This document shows positions 47,301 through 55,499 of a DNA stretch of 56,000 nt, piece by piece; the stretch's first letter is position 1, and each line of letters opens with the position of its first letter. The notes under the pieces were generated by a model, which was not told where the DNA came from, searched no databases, and worked only from the letters and a program-made list of their open reading frames with translations. The DNA is taken from contig CAJNDS010000133.1 of NCBI GenBank assembly GCA_905221605.1, forward strand, positions 89,001 to 145,000. Reading direction: 5' to 3'. Both the position numbers and the translations under genes were made by a program. Origin of the DNA: Symbiodinium natans (lineage: Eukaryota > Sar > Dinophyceae > Suessiales > Symbiodiniaceae).

Positions 47301-48125
47301 CCATTCTATTAAACTCTCATTATCTAATAGTTTTGTATAATGAAATAGTCTTTCTGGATGGTCTTTTTTGTAGATATCATAAAACCTACACAAAATACAA
47401 TATTTTAAACAAAAGTCATCATCATTTTTAATATTGATACATGCCTTTTTCTTTGCTATCCAATCTGGTAGTGCTATAAATTTACCCGCTCTTGTCGGGT
47501 CATATTTGTCATAATGTATTGTTAATTTATCTACTTTCTTTATTTTTAATCCTGATTTTCTTAAGTTCTTGCTTTCAACTGTTATTTCAATATCACTTGC
47601 CATATTGTTTATCGCATCGTTTAAATCTTGTTCATTTAAAATATTGTATCTTCTACTTATTATTGTATGTGATTCCTCTTCTTCATCAACGTTTTCAAAT
47701 ACTAAATCAACTGTTATTAAAACTTTCATACTCTTGTGTTTCTTAAGATAATCGTTTAAGCGTTCTTTTTGATATTTAAGGTATGATAAACCTTTAAAAC
47801 CTGAAAGATTTATATTTGTAATGGAATAAGAATTAGCATAAGATTTTAAGGCGGACTGTTGGTTAGTTATTGATGCTTTATTTTTGATAGCATAACTTTT
47901 TAAAGCTTGACGAACCATAATTTTTTTAGAAGCGTCGTTTAATATTTTAAAGCGTTTGTATTCTGGTGTTTTAGATATTCTATCAAGCTTTTTTGTTAAA
48001 CGCTCTGTAAAAGGTTTTGATTCATTATATGGATATTCTTTACCGTTTATAATAACTTTCTTTAATGGTTTTCCTTTATCATTAACTTTAATCTTACCTA
48101 TTTCTGAAGATAAGACATATTTCAT
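44391..48125 (-). CDS. Protein-primed family B DNA polymerase
   Basis: 1244 residues; replicates the linear genome. Exonuclease motifs: GDFE (D420, E422), HNLKNYD (564-570), Y723-L-K-T-D727. Polymerase motifs: YLDANNLYG (D824), KLMNNAVYG (K987, Y994) and YTDTDS (D1087, D1089). These variants (DxxNLYG and KxxxNxxYG) are those of protein-primed enzymes of Polintons and linear plasmids. A C2HC finger (C364, C367, H380, C385) precedes the exonuclease. A CxxC...DHCHFTG..RGAAHNKCN element (514-549) like endonuclease VII lies inside it, a known feature of this group. The first 350 residues may contain the terminal protein. The TA-rich ATG context of other genes is absent; ACTTAAAG boxes lie upstream. 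Confidence 0.96.
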   Translation of the reverse strand: MKYVLSSEIGKIKVNDKGKPLKKVIINGKEYPYNESKPFTERLTKKLDRISKTPEYKRFKILNDASKKIMVRQALKSYAIKNKASITNQQSALKSYANSYSITNINLSGFKGLSYLKYQKERLNDYLKKHKSMKVLITVDLVFENVDEEEESHTIISRRYNILNEQDLNDAINNMASDIEITVESKNLRKSGLKIKKVDKLTIHYDKYDPTRAGKFIALPDWIAKKKACINIKNDDDFCLKYCILCRFYDIYKKDHPERLFHYTKLLDNESLIEWDGVNFPASNEDIEHFEEINNNTISVNVYTIDNDKNKIRVDKVTKIVKPTFHINLLRLDEDDGSHYVYIKDYSRLMGSQTNKKTNRMFHCRFCQKGFQQEALLTAHTLKGCMANEVQAIEMPEEKEKMMFKNHYKKLRCPYVIYGDFECLTSHMVKNEAPMQACIKGSYQNHIPSGFMLNVVNSITNEVKPYIYRGEDCMDNFCKTMNEIREEIFEKMHTPKDKITSPEAEKDFNKSTKCFICGGAFNNTKEKRKVWDHCHFTGLYRGAAHNKCNLDYCFRYFKIPIFFHNLKNYDAHLIISNLDKLNTKKDDVSVIAQNSEKFVTFCLKQLEFKDSFSFLSSSLDKLVKLTKYEDNQKRENWTHHFIYSKNSEYVKDDYDLDLLTDKGIYPYDYMNDFNKFNETELPPKKEFYSQLSEEDIKDEDYEKAQHIWKHFNIKNLGEYHDLYLKTDVLLLTDVFENFRTKCLEDYGLDPAHYYTLPNFAWDAMLLKTGVTLDLIYDEELYKMVEKGLRGGMCQVSKRRAEANNKYMNEMYDENKPSSYINYLDANNLYGLAMCQKLPYKDIKFVDNFTEEQLNSWNDTNVGFILDVDLEYPKELHDKHIDYPLAPEIMNVTADMLSETQKTIYKAYNHNKEPRDEKTNKLILNVYDKHNYVLHIKMLKYYLKQGLKLKKINRAIMFKQKEWLKPWIDFNTNKRKEATSDFEKDMYKLMNNAVYGKTMENVREHINFELVDTPERFQKVVNAPTYKHRHIINENLVGVEKLKETVKLNKPIYVGMSILDLSKLHMYSFYYDVLKKKYEDKVRLIYTDTDSFVTHIETEDVYDDFNDIKKYMDFSGYDKEHKCYDATNKKVLGKFKDEVDGKIITNFIGLKPKSYAFKIYKQDKEEKKSKGIVKHKVKRELNYKKYLETLEDNKCDTVSFNSIRSKNHQIYSINQVKMALSSYDNKRYYLDKVNSLPYGHYKTYQ

Positions 48126-48172
48126 AACAGATTTTTTAATGTATCTTCCATATAAATATAATAGTTTTCTCC

Positions 48173-48240
48173 CTTTAAGTCGGGGTTTCTGGGGTCTAAC
48201 GCCATACCCTTTAAGGTGCCTTCCCTTTAAGTAGAGGGCG
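48173..48240 (-). promoter_or_regulatory. Candidate polymerase promoter with ACTTAAAG boxes
   Basis: CTTTAAGT (plus strand) at 48173-48180 and 48225-48232, with a related CTTTAAGG between. The outer one reads CTTTAAGTAGAGGGCG, nearly the same as CTTTAAGTAGGGGGCG before the gene at 32820. The region is GC-richer than the rest of the element. Confidence 0.5.
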
Positions 48241-48265
48241 TGGGGCGCGTGGGGCGCTCTATCTA

Positions 48266-48560
48266 TTCTGGTAAATCCTCCTATTTACTTGGATAAATCA
48301 CCTTATTTATTTGTATAAATCCTTTTTGAAACCCTTATCTAAATCATTTACAACAATAAATCCCCCTATTTATACAGATAAATCCCCCTATTTATCGGGA
48401 TAAATACCCCCATTTATCCGGATAAATACCCCATTTATCGGGATAAATACCCCCATTTATCGGGATAAATACCCCCATTTATCGGGATAAATACCCCCAT
48501 TTATCGGGATAAATACCCCCATTTATTCGGTTAAATCAACCTATTTATTCGGATAAATGG
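48266..48560. repeat. Palindromic tandem array near the right end
   Basis: About a dozen units of about 22 bases, such as CATTTATCGGGATAAATACC. Each carries a near-palindrome (TTTATCGGGATAAA; one is the perfect TTTATCCGGATAAA). The left units are more diverged. The last unit (TATTCGGATAAATGG) runs directly into the duplicated gene end at 48552. No such array is present at the left end. Possible roles: integrase or replication protein binding, or boundary element. Confidence 0.85.
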
Positions 48561-48680
48561 TTATGTAAACTAATTGTTTATGAATATTTAAATGATTTAA
48601 TAAGTTATGATAAGAATTATATTGATAATGATGAACTTAAAAATTATTTGAATGATGTATTTGATAATTATAATAATTAA
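48552..48680 (+). pseudogene. Duplicated 3' end of the 200-residue zinc-finger gene
   Basis: 42 codons from GAT 48552 to TAA 48678-48680 repeat the last 42 codons of the gene at 30170-30772 with only a few changes (DKWLCKLIVYEYL..., DNDELKNYLNDVF). It lacks any start or finger region. It is in inverse orientation relative to the original, so it acts as an inward extension of the right inverted repeat. Confidence 0.85.
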
Positions 48681-49053
48681 ACTTCAAGACCAAAAACCAC
48701 AACAAACGTTCATAATAAAAATTATTATGAATATTTGATAAAACATTAGAAGGTAAACGACCCTAGAAATCTAGGAATTATGATAATCCCTGAAATTATG
48801 ATGAAAATAATGAATGAGGTGAGGAAATGTGATGAAATTTTAGGGTAAAAGGACTTAAATTTAGGAAATTTATGATAAAACCCTAGAACCAACCCTGATA
48901 AAACGCATGAGGGGGAGATGATGATGAAGAATGAAGAAGATGATGATGATGAGGATGATGTGTGGAAATATGAGATGAAAAATGAAGATGGGGCGGTGTT
49001 GACCCCAGAGGCTTGAGGCCTTAACCCCAGAACCACCCTTTTACTAATTTTTT
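48664..49053 (-). repeat. Right terminal inverted repeat
   Basis: Read on the minus strand it begins AAAAAATTAGTAAAAGGGTG and follows the left repeat through GGTCAACACC, the CAT-rich block, GGTTGGTTCTAGGGTTT and TCAAATATTCATAATAATTT. The minus-strand frame inside it is repeat-derived. Confidence 0.9.
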
Positions 49054-49470
49054 GGGGGAGGGTGGTTTAGCAGTTGGAGGCGTTTTAGGGGTTAAAGTTT
49101 TTTTTCGGTTAAGGGACAGAAGGAGGGCTCCCTAGCAGGGACAAAATTGTCTTATTTCGGATTCCCCTATATGAACATAACCCCTCCATATACCATTGTA
49201 CAGTCCCCCTGTTCAACCCCTGAAAACTTTGAAAAGTCCTAGGGCCTCCAGGTCCCTTGTAAGGGTCCCTAAACCCTAAACCCGCCCGCCCCCCCTCAAA
49301 GCTCTATTGGGGTAGGCGGGCGCAGTCGAGCTCTCAGCGAGACCACGGCAGGCTCTGCTGGGCTGCAGAGCCTGCCAGGCACACCCCTGAGAGGGTCGCC
49401 TAGCTAGAGTCGCCTAGCATTGTCACAGATATATTGTATTACCCTAAAACCCTCGGGGGGGGGCTTTGCC
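49054..49470. other. Host DNA right of the element
   Basis: Begins GGGGGAGGGTGG, matching the G-run to the left of the element. GC-rich non-coding sequence with two short CCCTAAA units follows. CTGCCAGGC/GCTGGGCTGCAG-type segments occur at about 49345-49380. No supported exon. Confidence 0.6.
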
Positions 49471-49472
49471 TT

Positions 49473-49760
49473 AAAAACTGGCTCCTGGGCCTGGAGGCCC
49501 CTGGAGGCCCCTGGAGGCCCTGGAGGTCTGCTGAGGGCCCTGGAGGCTCCTGCAGACCCTGCAAAACCCTGGAGGCCCCTTGCCGGCCCCTGGAGGCTCC
49601 TGGAACCCTTGGAGGCCCCTGAAGGAGGCCCCTGAAGGGCCCTGGAGGCCCTGCGCAGGCCCGAGAAGTCGGAGGCCCGGTGGAGGCCCTGGAGGCTTGA
49701 AAGGCTCGAGGCCCCCCTGAGGCTGGAGCCTCGTGGAGACCTTAGAGGTCGAGGCGCCTC
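49473..49760. repeat. CTGGAGGCCC minisatellite
   Basis: GGAGGCCCCT units of about 10 bases repeat with variation for nearly 300 bases. Open frames rich in Gly/Pro/Glu across it are repeat translations. Confidence 0.9.
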
Positions 49761-49869
49761 GGTTCCTGGAGGTTCCTGAGGCCCCTTGAAAATTCCTGCA
49801 AAGCTCGGATGTGGAAGTCCCTATGGAGGCCCCTGCTGGCCCGTCCTTTGTCTTGGCCCCAAATAAGCC

Positions 49870-50190
49870 CCAGGCCGCAACCTATTCACGCCTCCTTTGC
49901 CTTATGGCCCCAGGCTGCAACCTACTCACGCTTGAGTTTTTCTATGAGAAGGCCCTTCGGCCCAGACCGTCCCCTTCGCAAAAACCTAAAAGGGGATCCT
50001 TAGCCTTATGGCCTCCCAAGTGATCCCCAATCGGCAATTGCGAGGGTCCTTCGGCCCAGACCCCCCTTCGCACAAACCTTCTTCCCAGGTGACCCAGCGT
50101 TCATGCCCTGATATTTGCTATGAGAGGGCCCTTCGGCCCAGACCGTCCTCTGCGCAAAAACCTGGGGGGGGGGTCCTTAGCCAATCGCAA
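49870..50190. repeat. Direct repeats around GGCCCTTCGGCCCAGACC
   Basis: CCTTCGGCCCAGACC occurs three times (about 49953, 50049, 50129), each followed by a form of CTKCGCAAAAACCT. CAGGCTGCAACCTACTCACGC-like units occur twice at about 49872 and 49911. The small frames here reflect the repeats. Confidence 0.75.
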
Positions 50191-50341
50191 ATGTCCCACT
50201 CAGTCTTTCCTCTGAACTGTTCGATGTTTGAGTTGTGAATGGTTGGCTTGGCTTGGGCTGGCTCCGGTTTGGTTCGCAATGAGTTGTGATTGGGTGGCCT
50301 TGGGGTGGGCATGTCTTCACACTATTGCGTTCAGCTGACCC

Positions 50342-50490
50342 GTGCTACACCCTAAATCCGAAACCTTAAACCCGAAACCCTAAACCCTAAACCCTAAACC
50401 CCAAACCCTAAACCCTAAACCCTAAACCCTAAACCCTAAACCCTAAACCCTAAACCCTAAACCCTAAACCCTAAACCCTAAACCCTAAAC
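50342..50490. repeat. Telomere-type CCCTAAA tract
   Basis: About eighteen units directly upstream of the exon at 50498. Another such tract, with CCCTGAA variants, covers 50594-50764. Confidence 0.95.
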
Positions 50491-50497
50491 CCATGAG

Positions 50498-50593
50498 TGG
50501 GTTGAGTTCATGGGCGCAGAGGCCTGCGGGGACAGGCTTCCACGCGTCAAGGCCGCCTTTGAGCAGGGATCACTCCGCCAGCCCTGCTGCTGA
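50498..50593 (+). CDS. Terminal exon, unidentified host gene
   Basis: After ACCCATGAG the frame reads WVEFMGAEACGDRLPRVKAA, then FEQGSLRQPCC and TGA. The tract before it is CCCTAAA. It could be the 3' part of the gene that holds the integrated element in an intron, but no link to the exon at 28801 is shown. Confidence 0.45.
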   Translation, partial: WVEFMGAEACGDRLPRVKAAFEQGSLRQPCC

Positions 50594-50839
50594 CCCTAAA
50601 CCCTAAACCCTAAACCCTAAACCCTAAACCCTAAACCCTAAACCCTAAACCCTAAACCCTGAACCCTGAACCCTGAACCCTGAACCCTGAACCCTAAACC
50701 CTAAACCCTAAACCCTGAACCCTGAACCCTAAACCCTAAACCCTAAACCCTAAACCTTAAACCCGAACTTTTTAAACCCTAAGCCCTAAGCCTCGAAATC
50801 CTCAAGGCTGGACCCTGAACCCTAAGCCCTGGCGTCCAG

Positions 50840-50926
50840 GTGCCATGGCCGACGGGGAAGATGCAGTCAAGCTGGCCGACTACATGCAGGCAGCTTCGTG
50901 GTTCTTTACGGCGACAAGGGGGGACA
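50840..50926 (+). CDS. Candidate first or internal exon, unidentified host gene
   Basis: GCGTCCAG, then an ATG at 50844 and MADGEDAVKLADYMQAASWF, then FTATR. The 3' end before the TTTAGGG tract is uncertain. No family recognised. Confidence 0.4.
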
Positions 50927-52650
50927 AGGCTTTAGGCTTTAGGGTTTAGGGTTTCGGGTTTAGGGTTTGGGGCTTAGGCTTTAGGGCTTGGGGTTTAGGG
51001 TCAACCCCTTGAGAATCATGCACGCCTTGATTCTTTAGAGGTTCTGCATATAGAGGGGAAAAAGGTACCAAGTAAACCTTAAGACCGGCCGCCACTCCGT
51101 TCACTTGTCTTGCGGGTGCCGGTCCAGTGCTCCAAGCCAGGCCAATGCTACCGGCGAGCTAAGGCCGAGTCAGCAAATCGTCACCTTAAGCAGGTCCCTG
51201 GAAGCCCTAAACCCTAAACCCTAAACCCTAAACCCGGAAACCCCCTGACAGGCCGTGTCCTAAGCGTTACAAAGTGTTCCAAATAGCCCAATTGACCGTC
51301 AAGTTGATCCAGGCGACCGAATGCCCCGTGTGCTGATCGACCCAGGAGTCCCGAGCCACCCCCAATTCCCATGTCACCCAAGTGACTTACGTAACCCAAA
51401 TGTGCCAGGAAGTTCTTCCAAAAGCACCAAATTTCCAGTTAACCCACGCGAGCCAAAAGTCCCACGCATCCCGAGTGCTCGAAGCGACCCAAGTGAGTCT
51501 TAGGTGTCAGTGACTCCCCCAAGTGTCCCTAGTGACCCAAGTGTTCCAAGTGCCCCAGTGTGTCCCAAGTGACCCAGCGACCCAAGTGCCCAAGTGTCCC
51601 ACATGACCCAAGTGACCCAAGTGTTCCAAGCGCCCCACGTGTCCCAAGTGACCCAAGCATCCTAAATGACCCAAGTAACCCAAAAATGACCGAAGTGACC
51701 CCAGTAACACAAGTGTTCCAAGCGCACCCCCAAGTGCTCCAGGTGCCCCCAAGTGTTCCCACCCGAGACCCGACACCCAAGTGACCCAAGTGTTTCAAAT
51801 GCCCCACGTTTTCCAAGTGTCCCCAGTGACCAAAAGCGACCCCAAGTGTCCCAAATGCTCCAAGCGACCGAAAGTGAACACAAGTGTGTTTACCCAAGTG
51901 ACCTAAGTGACCCAGGTGTCCCAAGTGACCCACGTGCTCCAAGTGTTCCAAGTGACCCAAAAGGTCAACGGTGCCCCAAGTGTGCCAAGCGTTTCAAATT
52001 AGCTCACAGGCTTGAGTTTTGTTTTCAGGTTCGAGCGGGCATGCGCGGGACATGCAGCAGAACAGAAACCCAGCACTACATGCATACGGAAGATGTGTGC
52101 AAGCAGCATACACGACCTCAACTCCGAAAAGAACCACCATCAGAAGACTTTTGCCACATGTCATCTTGCATCAAAGCACGTGTTGCTTTGTCAAAAGTTG
52201 CAGAAGAGGCCTTAACTCCATCAGAGTTGTAAAGTCGGCGCCCTTGGGGGTAGGTAGGCTTGTAAATCAGTGCGCCCTCAAATTGCTCGCTTCCGTTTGG
52301 CACGCCCTAAACCCTAAGACCTAAACCCTCAACCCTCAACTCTAAACCCTGAACCCTGAGCCCTAAACCCTAAACCCTAAACCCCAAAACCGAAACCCGA
52401 AACCCTGAACTCTAAACCCTGAACCCTGAGTCCTAAACCCTCAGCGATACTAAGTTAACTGGGCCAACACCAATATCCGGTTCAGAGCTTTACGCTTTAG
52501 CAGCCGATGGTTTAGGGCTTGTAAGGGCTCAGGGTTTAAGGGTGTTTCAGAGTTGAGGGGTGATTGATTGGTTCACTTTAGGGGTTAAGGATTCAAGGTT
52601 TAGGGCTGCCTGAAACTCAGAACCCAGACCCAGCTACTCAACTGACTGGA
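50927..52650. repeat. Host spacer with CCCAAGTGAC minisatellite
   Basis: TTTAGGG units lie at 50930-51000. From about 51335 to 51965 a 10-base unit CCCAAGTGAC/CCAAGTGTTC repeats some sixty times with variation and yields many false frames on both strands. 51990-52240 is unique; its frames show no exon signals I trust. Telomere-type variants follow at 52304-52440. Confidence 0.8.
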
Positions 52651-52653
52651 TCA

Positions 52654-52722
52654 AGCCTCCTTGCTGAGGCGGTCATGCGCAAAGCGACGAAGACACGGCC
52701 GCCTTTGACTTATGGCTACAAG
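52654..52722 (+). CDS. Candidate exon, unidentified host gene
   Basis: An open segment with LLAEAVMRKATKTRPPLTYG and a possible GC donor (AAG|GCCCCG). Followed by CCCTAAA-type repeats. Weak. Confidence 0.35.
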
Positions 52723-53244
52723 GCCCCGGACCCTAAACCCCTAAAAACCCCAAGCCCTAAACCCTACATCCTAAATCCCAAACCCTAAACCCCAAGCCCT
52801 AAACCCTACACCCTAAATCCCAAACCCTAAACCCTAAACCCCAAACCCTAAACCACGCTGGGGCAACTGGGCTTACGGGGGTCGGAGCTTGGGACTGGGG
52901 CTTCCGTAAATCGACCCGAAAACTTTGACGTTTTCGATGTGGTGTTGCAAAGGGCAGTTGGGGTTTAGGGTTTAGGGTTTGGTTAGGGGTTAGGAGTTTA
53001 GGGTTGAGGGCTTAGCGTTTGGGGTTGGGGTTGGGGTTTAGGGTTTTTAGGGTTTAGGGGTTTAGGGTTGTAGGAAGTTCAAGAGGCATTGGCACAAGGG
53101 GAGCTGTTTCTCCGTTGCTTTGCTCATGAGTTTCGCCGCCAAACCCTAAAACCCTAAACCCCAAACCCTAAACCCTAAACCCTAAACCCTAAAACCTAAA
53201 CCCTACACCCTAAAGCCTGAACCCTAAACCCTAGACTCCCGCAG

Positions 53245-53295
53245 GCCGATCCGGAGATGGGCGTTGGCTACTGGATGGAGGCGGGCGGCCAGTAA
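53245..53295 (+). CDS. Terminal exon, unidentified host gene
   Basis: Acceptor CTCCCGCAG, then ADPEMGVGYWMEAGGQ and TAA. A TTTAGGG tract follows. An open segment at about 53075-53140 (KFKRHWHKGSCFSVALLM) may be its preceding exon. Confidence 0.45.
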   Translation, partial: ADPEMGVGYWMEAGGQ

Positions 53296-53698
53296 CATAG
53301 GAGTCAGGGTTTAGGGTTTAGGGTTTTGGGTTTAGGGTTTAGGGTTTAGGGTCCCTTTGGAAATATACAAGAAGAACCCCACCCCCCAAAAAAAAAACCG
53401 GTTCTAAGCATTAAGGCCCCTGAGGGTCCTTTTTTTTTTTTTTCTCATAGAAGTTGTAACCAGCAGAGAAAGAAGGCAGCCTCATTCATGAATTGGCTAC
53501 TGGGCTACTGAGCCGACCCTAAACCTTAAGCCCCAAGCCCCAAGCCCTAGGCCCTAAACCCTAAACCCTCAAGCTAAGCCCTAAGCCCTAAACCCTAAAC
53601 CCCTAAACCCTAAACCCTAAACCCCTAAACCCCTAAACCCCAAACCCTAAACCCTAAACCCTAAACCCTAAACCTTAAACTCAAATCCTGATGGGGAG

Positions 53699-53764
53699 GC
53701 AACCGTGAAGTGCAAAGTCCTGGAGAAGCCGATTGTCCTTCCCTCCGGGCTGCCGGAATCTTAG
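53699..53764 (+). CDS. Candidate terminal exon, unidentified host gene
   Basis: The open segment reads ATVKCKVLEKPIVLPSGLPE, then S and TAG. It follows a CCCTAAA tract and TGGGGAG. Family unknown. Confidence 0.4.
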   Translation, partial: ATVKCKVLEKPIVLPSGLPES

Positions 53765-53938
53765 ACCCGGGCTCTGCGCCTGACGATGGGTTCAGGGTTT
53801 AGGGTCGGTCTCGGGTTGAAGGTTTAGGGTGTAAGGCTTTAGGGTTCCAGGTTTAGGGTCCCAAAACACCCAAACACCCAAACACCAAAACTCCAAAACC
53901 CCCAAACCCCCCCTAAATCCCCCCAAACCCCCTTCAAA

Positions 53939-54019
53939 AACCCTAAACCCTAAACCCTAAACCCTAAACCCTAAACCCTAAACCCTAAACCCTAAACCCT
54001 AAACCCTAAACCCTAAACC
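53939..54019. repeat. Telomere-type CCCTAAA tract
   Basis: Eleven perfect units. The inverse TTTAGGG tract at 54121-54190 follows a possible exon (54045-54120). Confidence 0.95.
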
Positions 54020-54400
54020 CCCCAAAAAGCCCCAAAAGCTGTGAAGCCCCCGAACTCTGGGCTGGGGAAGCGAGAGTCCCGTAGCCTGTTCCTTGGCACT
54101 GTGCGGCTGAGGGCTTCGTGGGGTTTAGGGTTTTAGGGTTTAGGGTTTAGGGTTTAGGGTTTAGGGTTTAGGGTTTAGGGTTTAGGGTTCCGAAAAAGCA
54201 GAAGTTCAGAACTGGTAGCGACAGTCACCAATAGGGGTCCAGCCTAAACACCGCCCTCAACCCAGAGCTATAAGCCCTAAGCCCTAAACCCTATAAGCCC
54301 TAAGCCAACCCTAAACTCTAACCCTAAACCCTGAACCCTAAACCCTGAACTCTAAGCCCTAAACCCTACAAGCGCTAAACCCGAAACCCTAAACCTTCAG

Positions 54401-54456
54401 GGACCACTACCAGGGGTACGGAGTCTACTTCGCCTACTGCAGCGAGGCCGGGTGGA
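54401..54456 (+). CDS. Candidate exon, unidentified host gene
   Basis: Acceptor ACCTTCAG, then DHYQGYGVYFAYCSEAGW. It is flanked by CCCTAAA upstream and TTTAGGG tracts downstream (54508-54660). Confidence 0.5.
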
Positions 54457-54685
54457 GTTTTGGGGTTTAGGGCTTAGAGTCCCTGCACCCCAGTCCCTGA
54501 AAGCCTTGTAGGGTTTAGGGTTTAGGGTTTAGGGTTTAGGGTTTAGGGTTTAGGGTTTAGGGTTTAGGGTTTAGGAGGGTTTAGGGTTTCGGGTTTAGGG
54601 TTTAGGGTTTAGGGTTTAGGGAAAAGGGTTTAGGGTTTAGGGTTTAGGGTTTAGGGCAACCTCCAGCCCCCCCTCCCCCAGCCAG

Positions 54686-54760
54686 GAAGGCGTGAAGCAC
54701 ATGCTGGAGGGAGCTTGCCCACCGCATCTTCCCGCCACAGAGAAGGCCCAGCTTTCCGAG
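54686..54760 (+). CDS. Candidate exon, unidentified host gene
   Basis: Acceptor CCCCCAGCCAG, then EGVKHMLEGACPPHLPATEK, then AQLSE and a donor near GAGG|GTTTCT. Probably the exon after 54401-54456. Confidence 0.5.
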
Positions 54761-55358
54761 GGTTTCTAGGGTTTTGGGTTTTTAGGGTTTAGGTTTTTTG
54801 GGTTTTGTGGTTTTTGAGTTTTGGGTTGTTAGGTTTTTAGGTTTTTAGGGTTTTGTGTTTTAGGGTTTTAGGTTTTAAGGGTTTTGAGGTTTTAGGGATT
54901 GTTGTTAGGGTTTAGGGTTTCGGGTTTAAAGGGGTTTAGGGTTTTAGGGGTCAACCCTTGATGTATTCACGGCCCTTCGAGTTTAGGGCTACAAGGGTTA
55001 GGGCCAGCCCCCTCCCCCCACATGCAAACCCCCTCCCCCAGCTCTAATGCCAACAATTCTGATCTTGGGGGAGGGAGATGCTTGTCTGGTGCCAAACCCT
55101 CAACCCTCAACCCTCAAGCTTAAATCCTCAACCCTAAAGCCTCGGGCCCAGGTTCTTTCCAAGGGCATGGGGTCCTTGTAAGGGTTTCAGGTTTAGGGCT
55201 TACATGTTAGGGCTCCCCTAAGCCCCTGAACTCTCAACCCTACACTCTACCCTAAACCCTAAACCCCAAGCCCGAAACCCTAAACCCTAAACCCTAAACC
55301 CCAAACCCGTCATCTTCCGCCAAAGATCGCCCCCCCCCCCCGTGCGCTCCGGTTTCAG

Positions 55359-55421
55359 GAGCCGGCGGAGTTCCAAAGCCTCGCCGACATCGCCAACAAC
55401 TTTGGGGCCAAGGACCCTGAG
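55359..55421 (+). CDS. Candidate exon, unidentified host gene
   Basis: Acceptor GGTTTCAG, then EPAEFQSLADIANNFGAKDP, then E and a GC donor (GAG|GCGGGC). The final GGGGCCAAGGACCCTGAGGC is repeated at 55479-55498 after a GTTGGTTAGCAGGGA element end, a local duplication. Confidence 0.5.
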
Positions 55422-55499
55422 GCGGGCGCTTCTTTAGGGTTTAGGGTTTAGGGTTTCTTACTGTTGGTTAGCAGGGAATGGGGCCAAGGACCCTGAGGC

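Larger units (their letters stand above)
29132..49053. mobile_element. Integrated Polinton-like virus (about 19.9 kb)
   Basis: An AT-rich block in GC-rich host DNA, bounded by inverted repeats of about 385-390 bp that start AAAAAATTAGTAAAAGGGTG at both ends. G-runs flank both sides, consistent with a GGGGG target duplication. The gene content defines it: major capsid (37881), minor capsid (36090), packaging ATPase (42503), protein-primed DNA polymerase (44391), DDE integrase (31506), lipase (36966) and fibre (39933). All the large genes are intact. Two small genes each carry one in-frame TGA. There is no ribosomal, tRNA or RNA polymerase gene, so transcription must use the host or a helper virus. 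This is a protist-associated element, not a known pathogen of animals or crops. Confidence 0.95.

Noticed and set aside
48266-48560. CRISPR array
   Set aside because: Units are contiguous palindromes without unique spacers, and no cas genes occur.
29132-49053. Genome-wide recoding of TGA to a sense codon in the element
   Set aside because: The polymerase, the integrase and the 116-residue gene end at TGA at natural positions, and tryptophan is encoded by TGG throughout.
51207-51960. Several overlapping 60-140 residue frames on both strands
   Set aside because: All come from the CCCAAGTGAC minisatellite; period-10 repeats keep many frames open.
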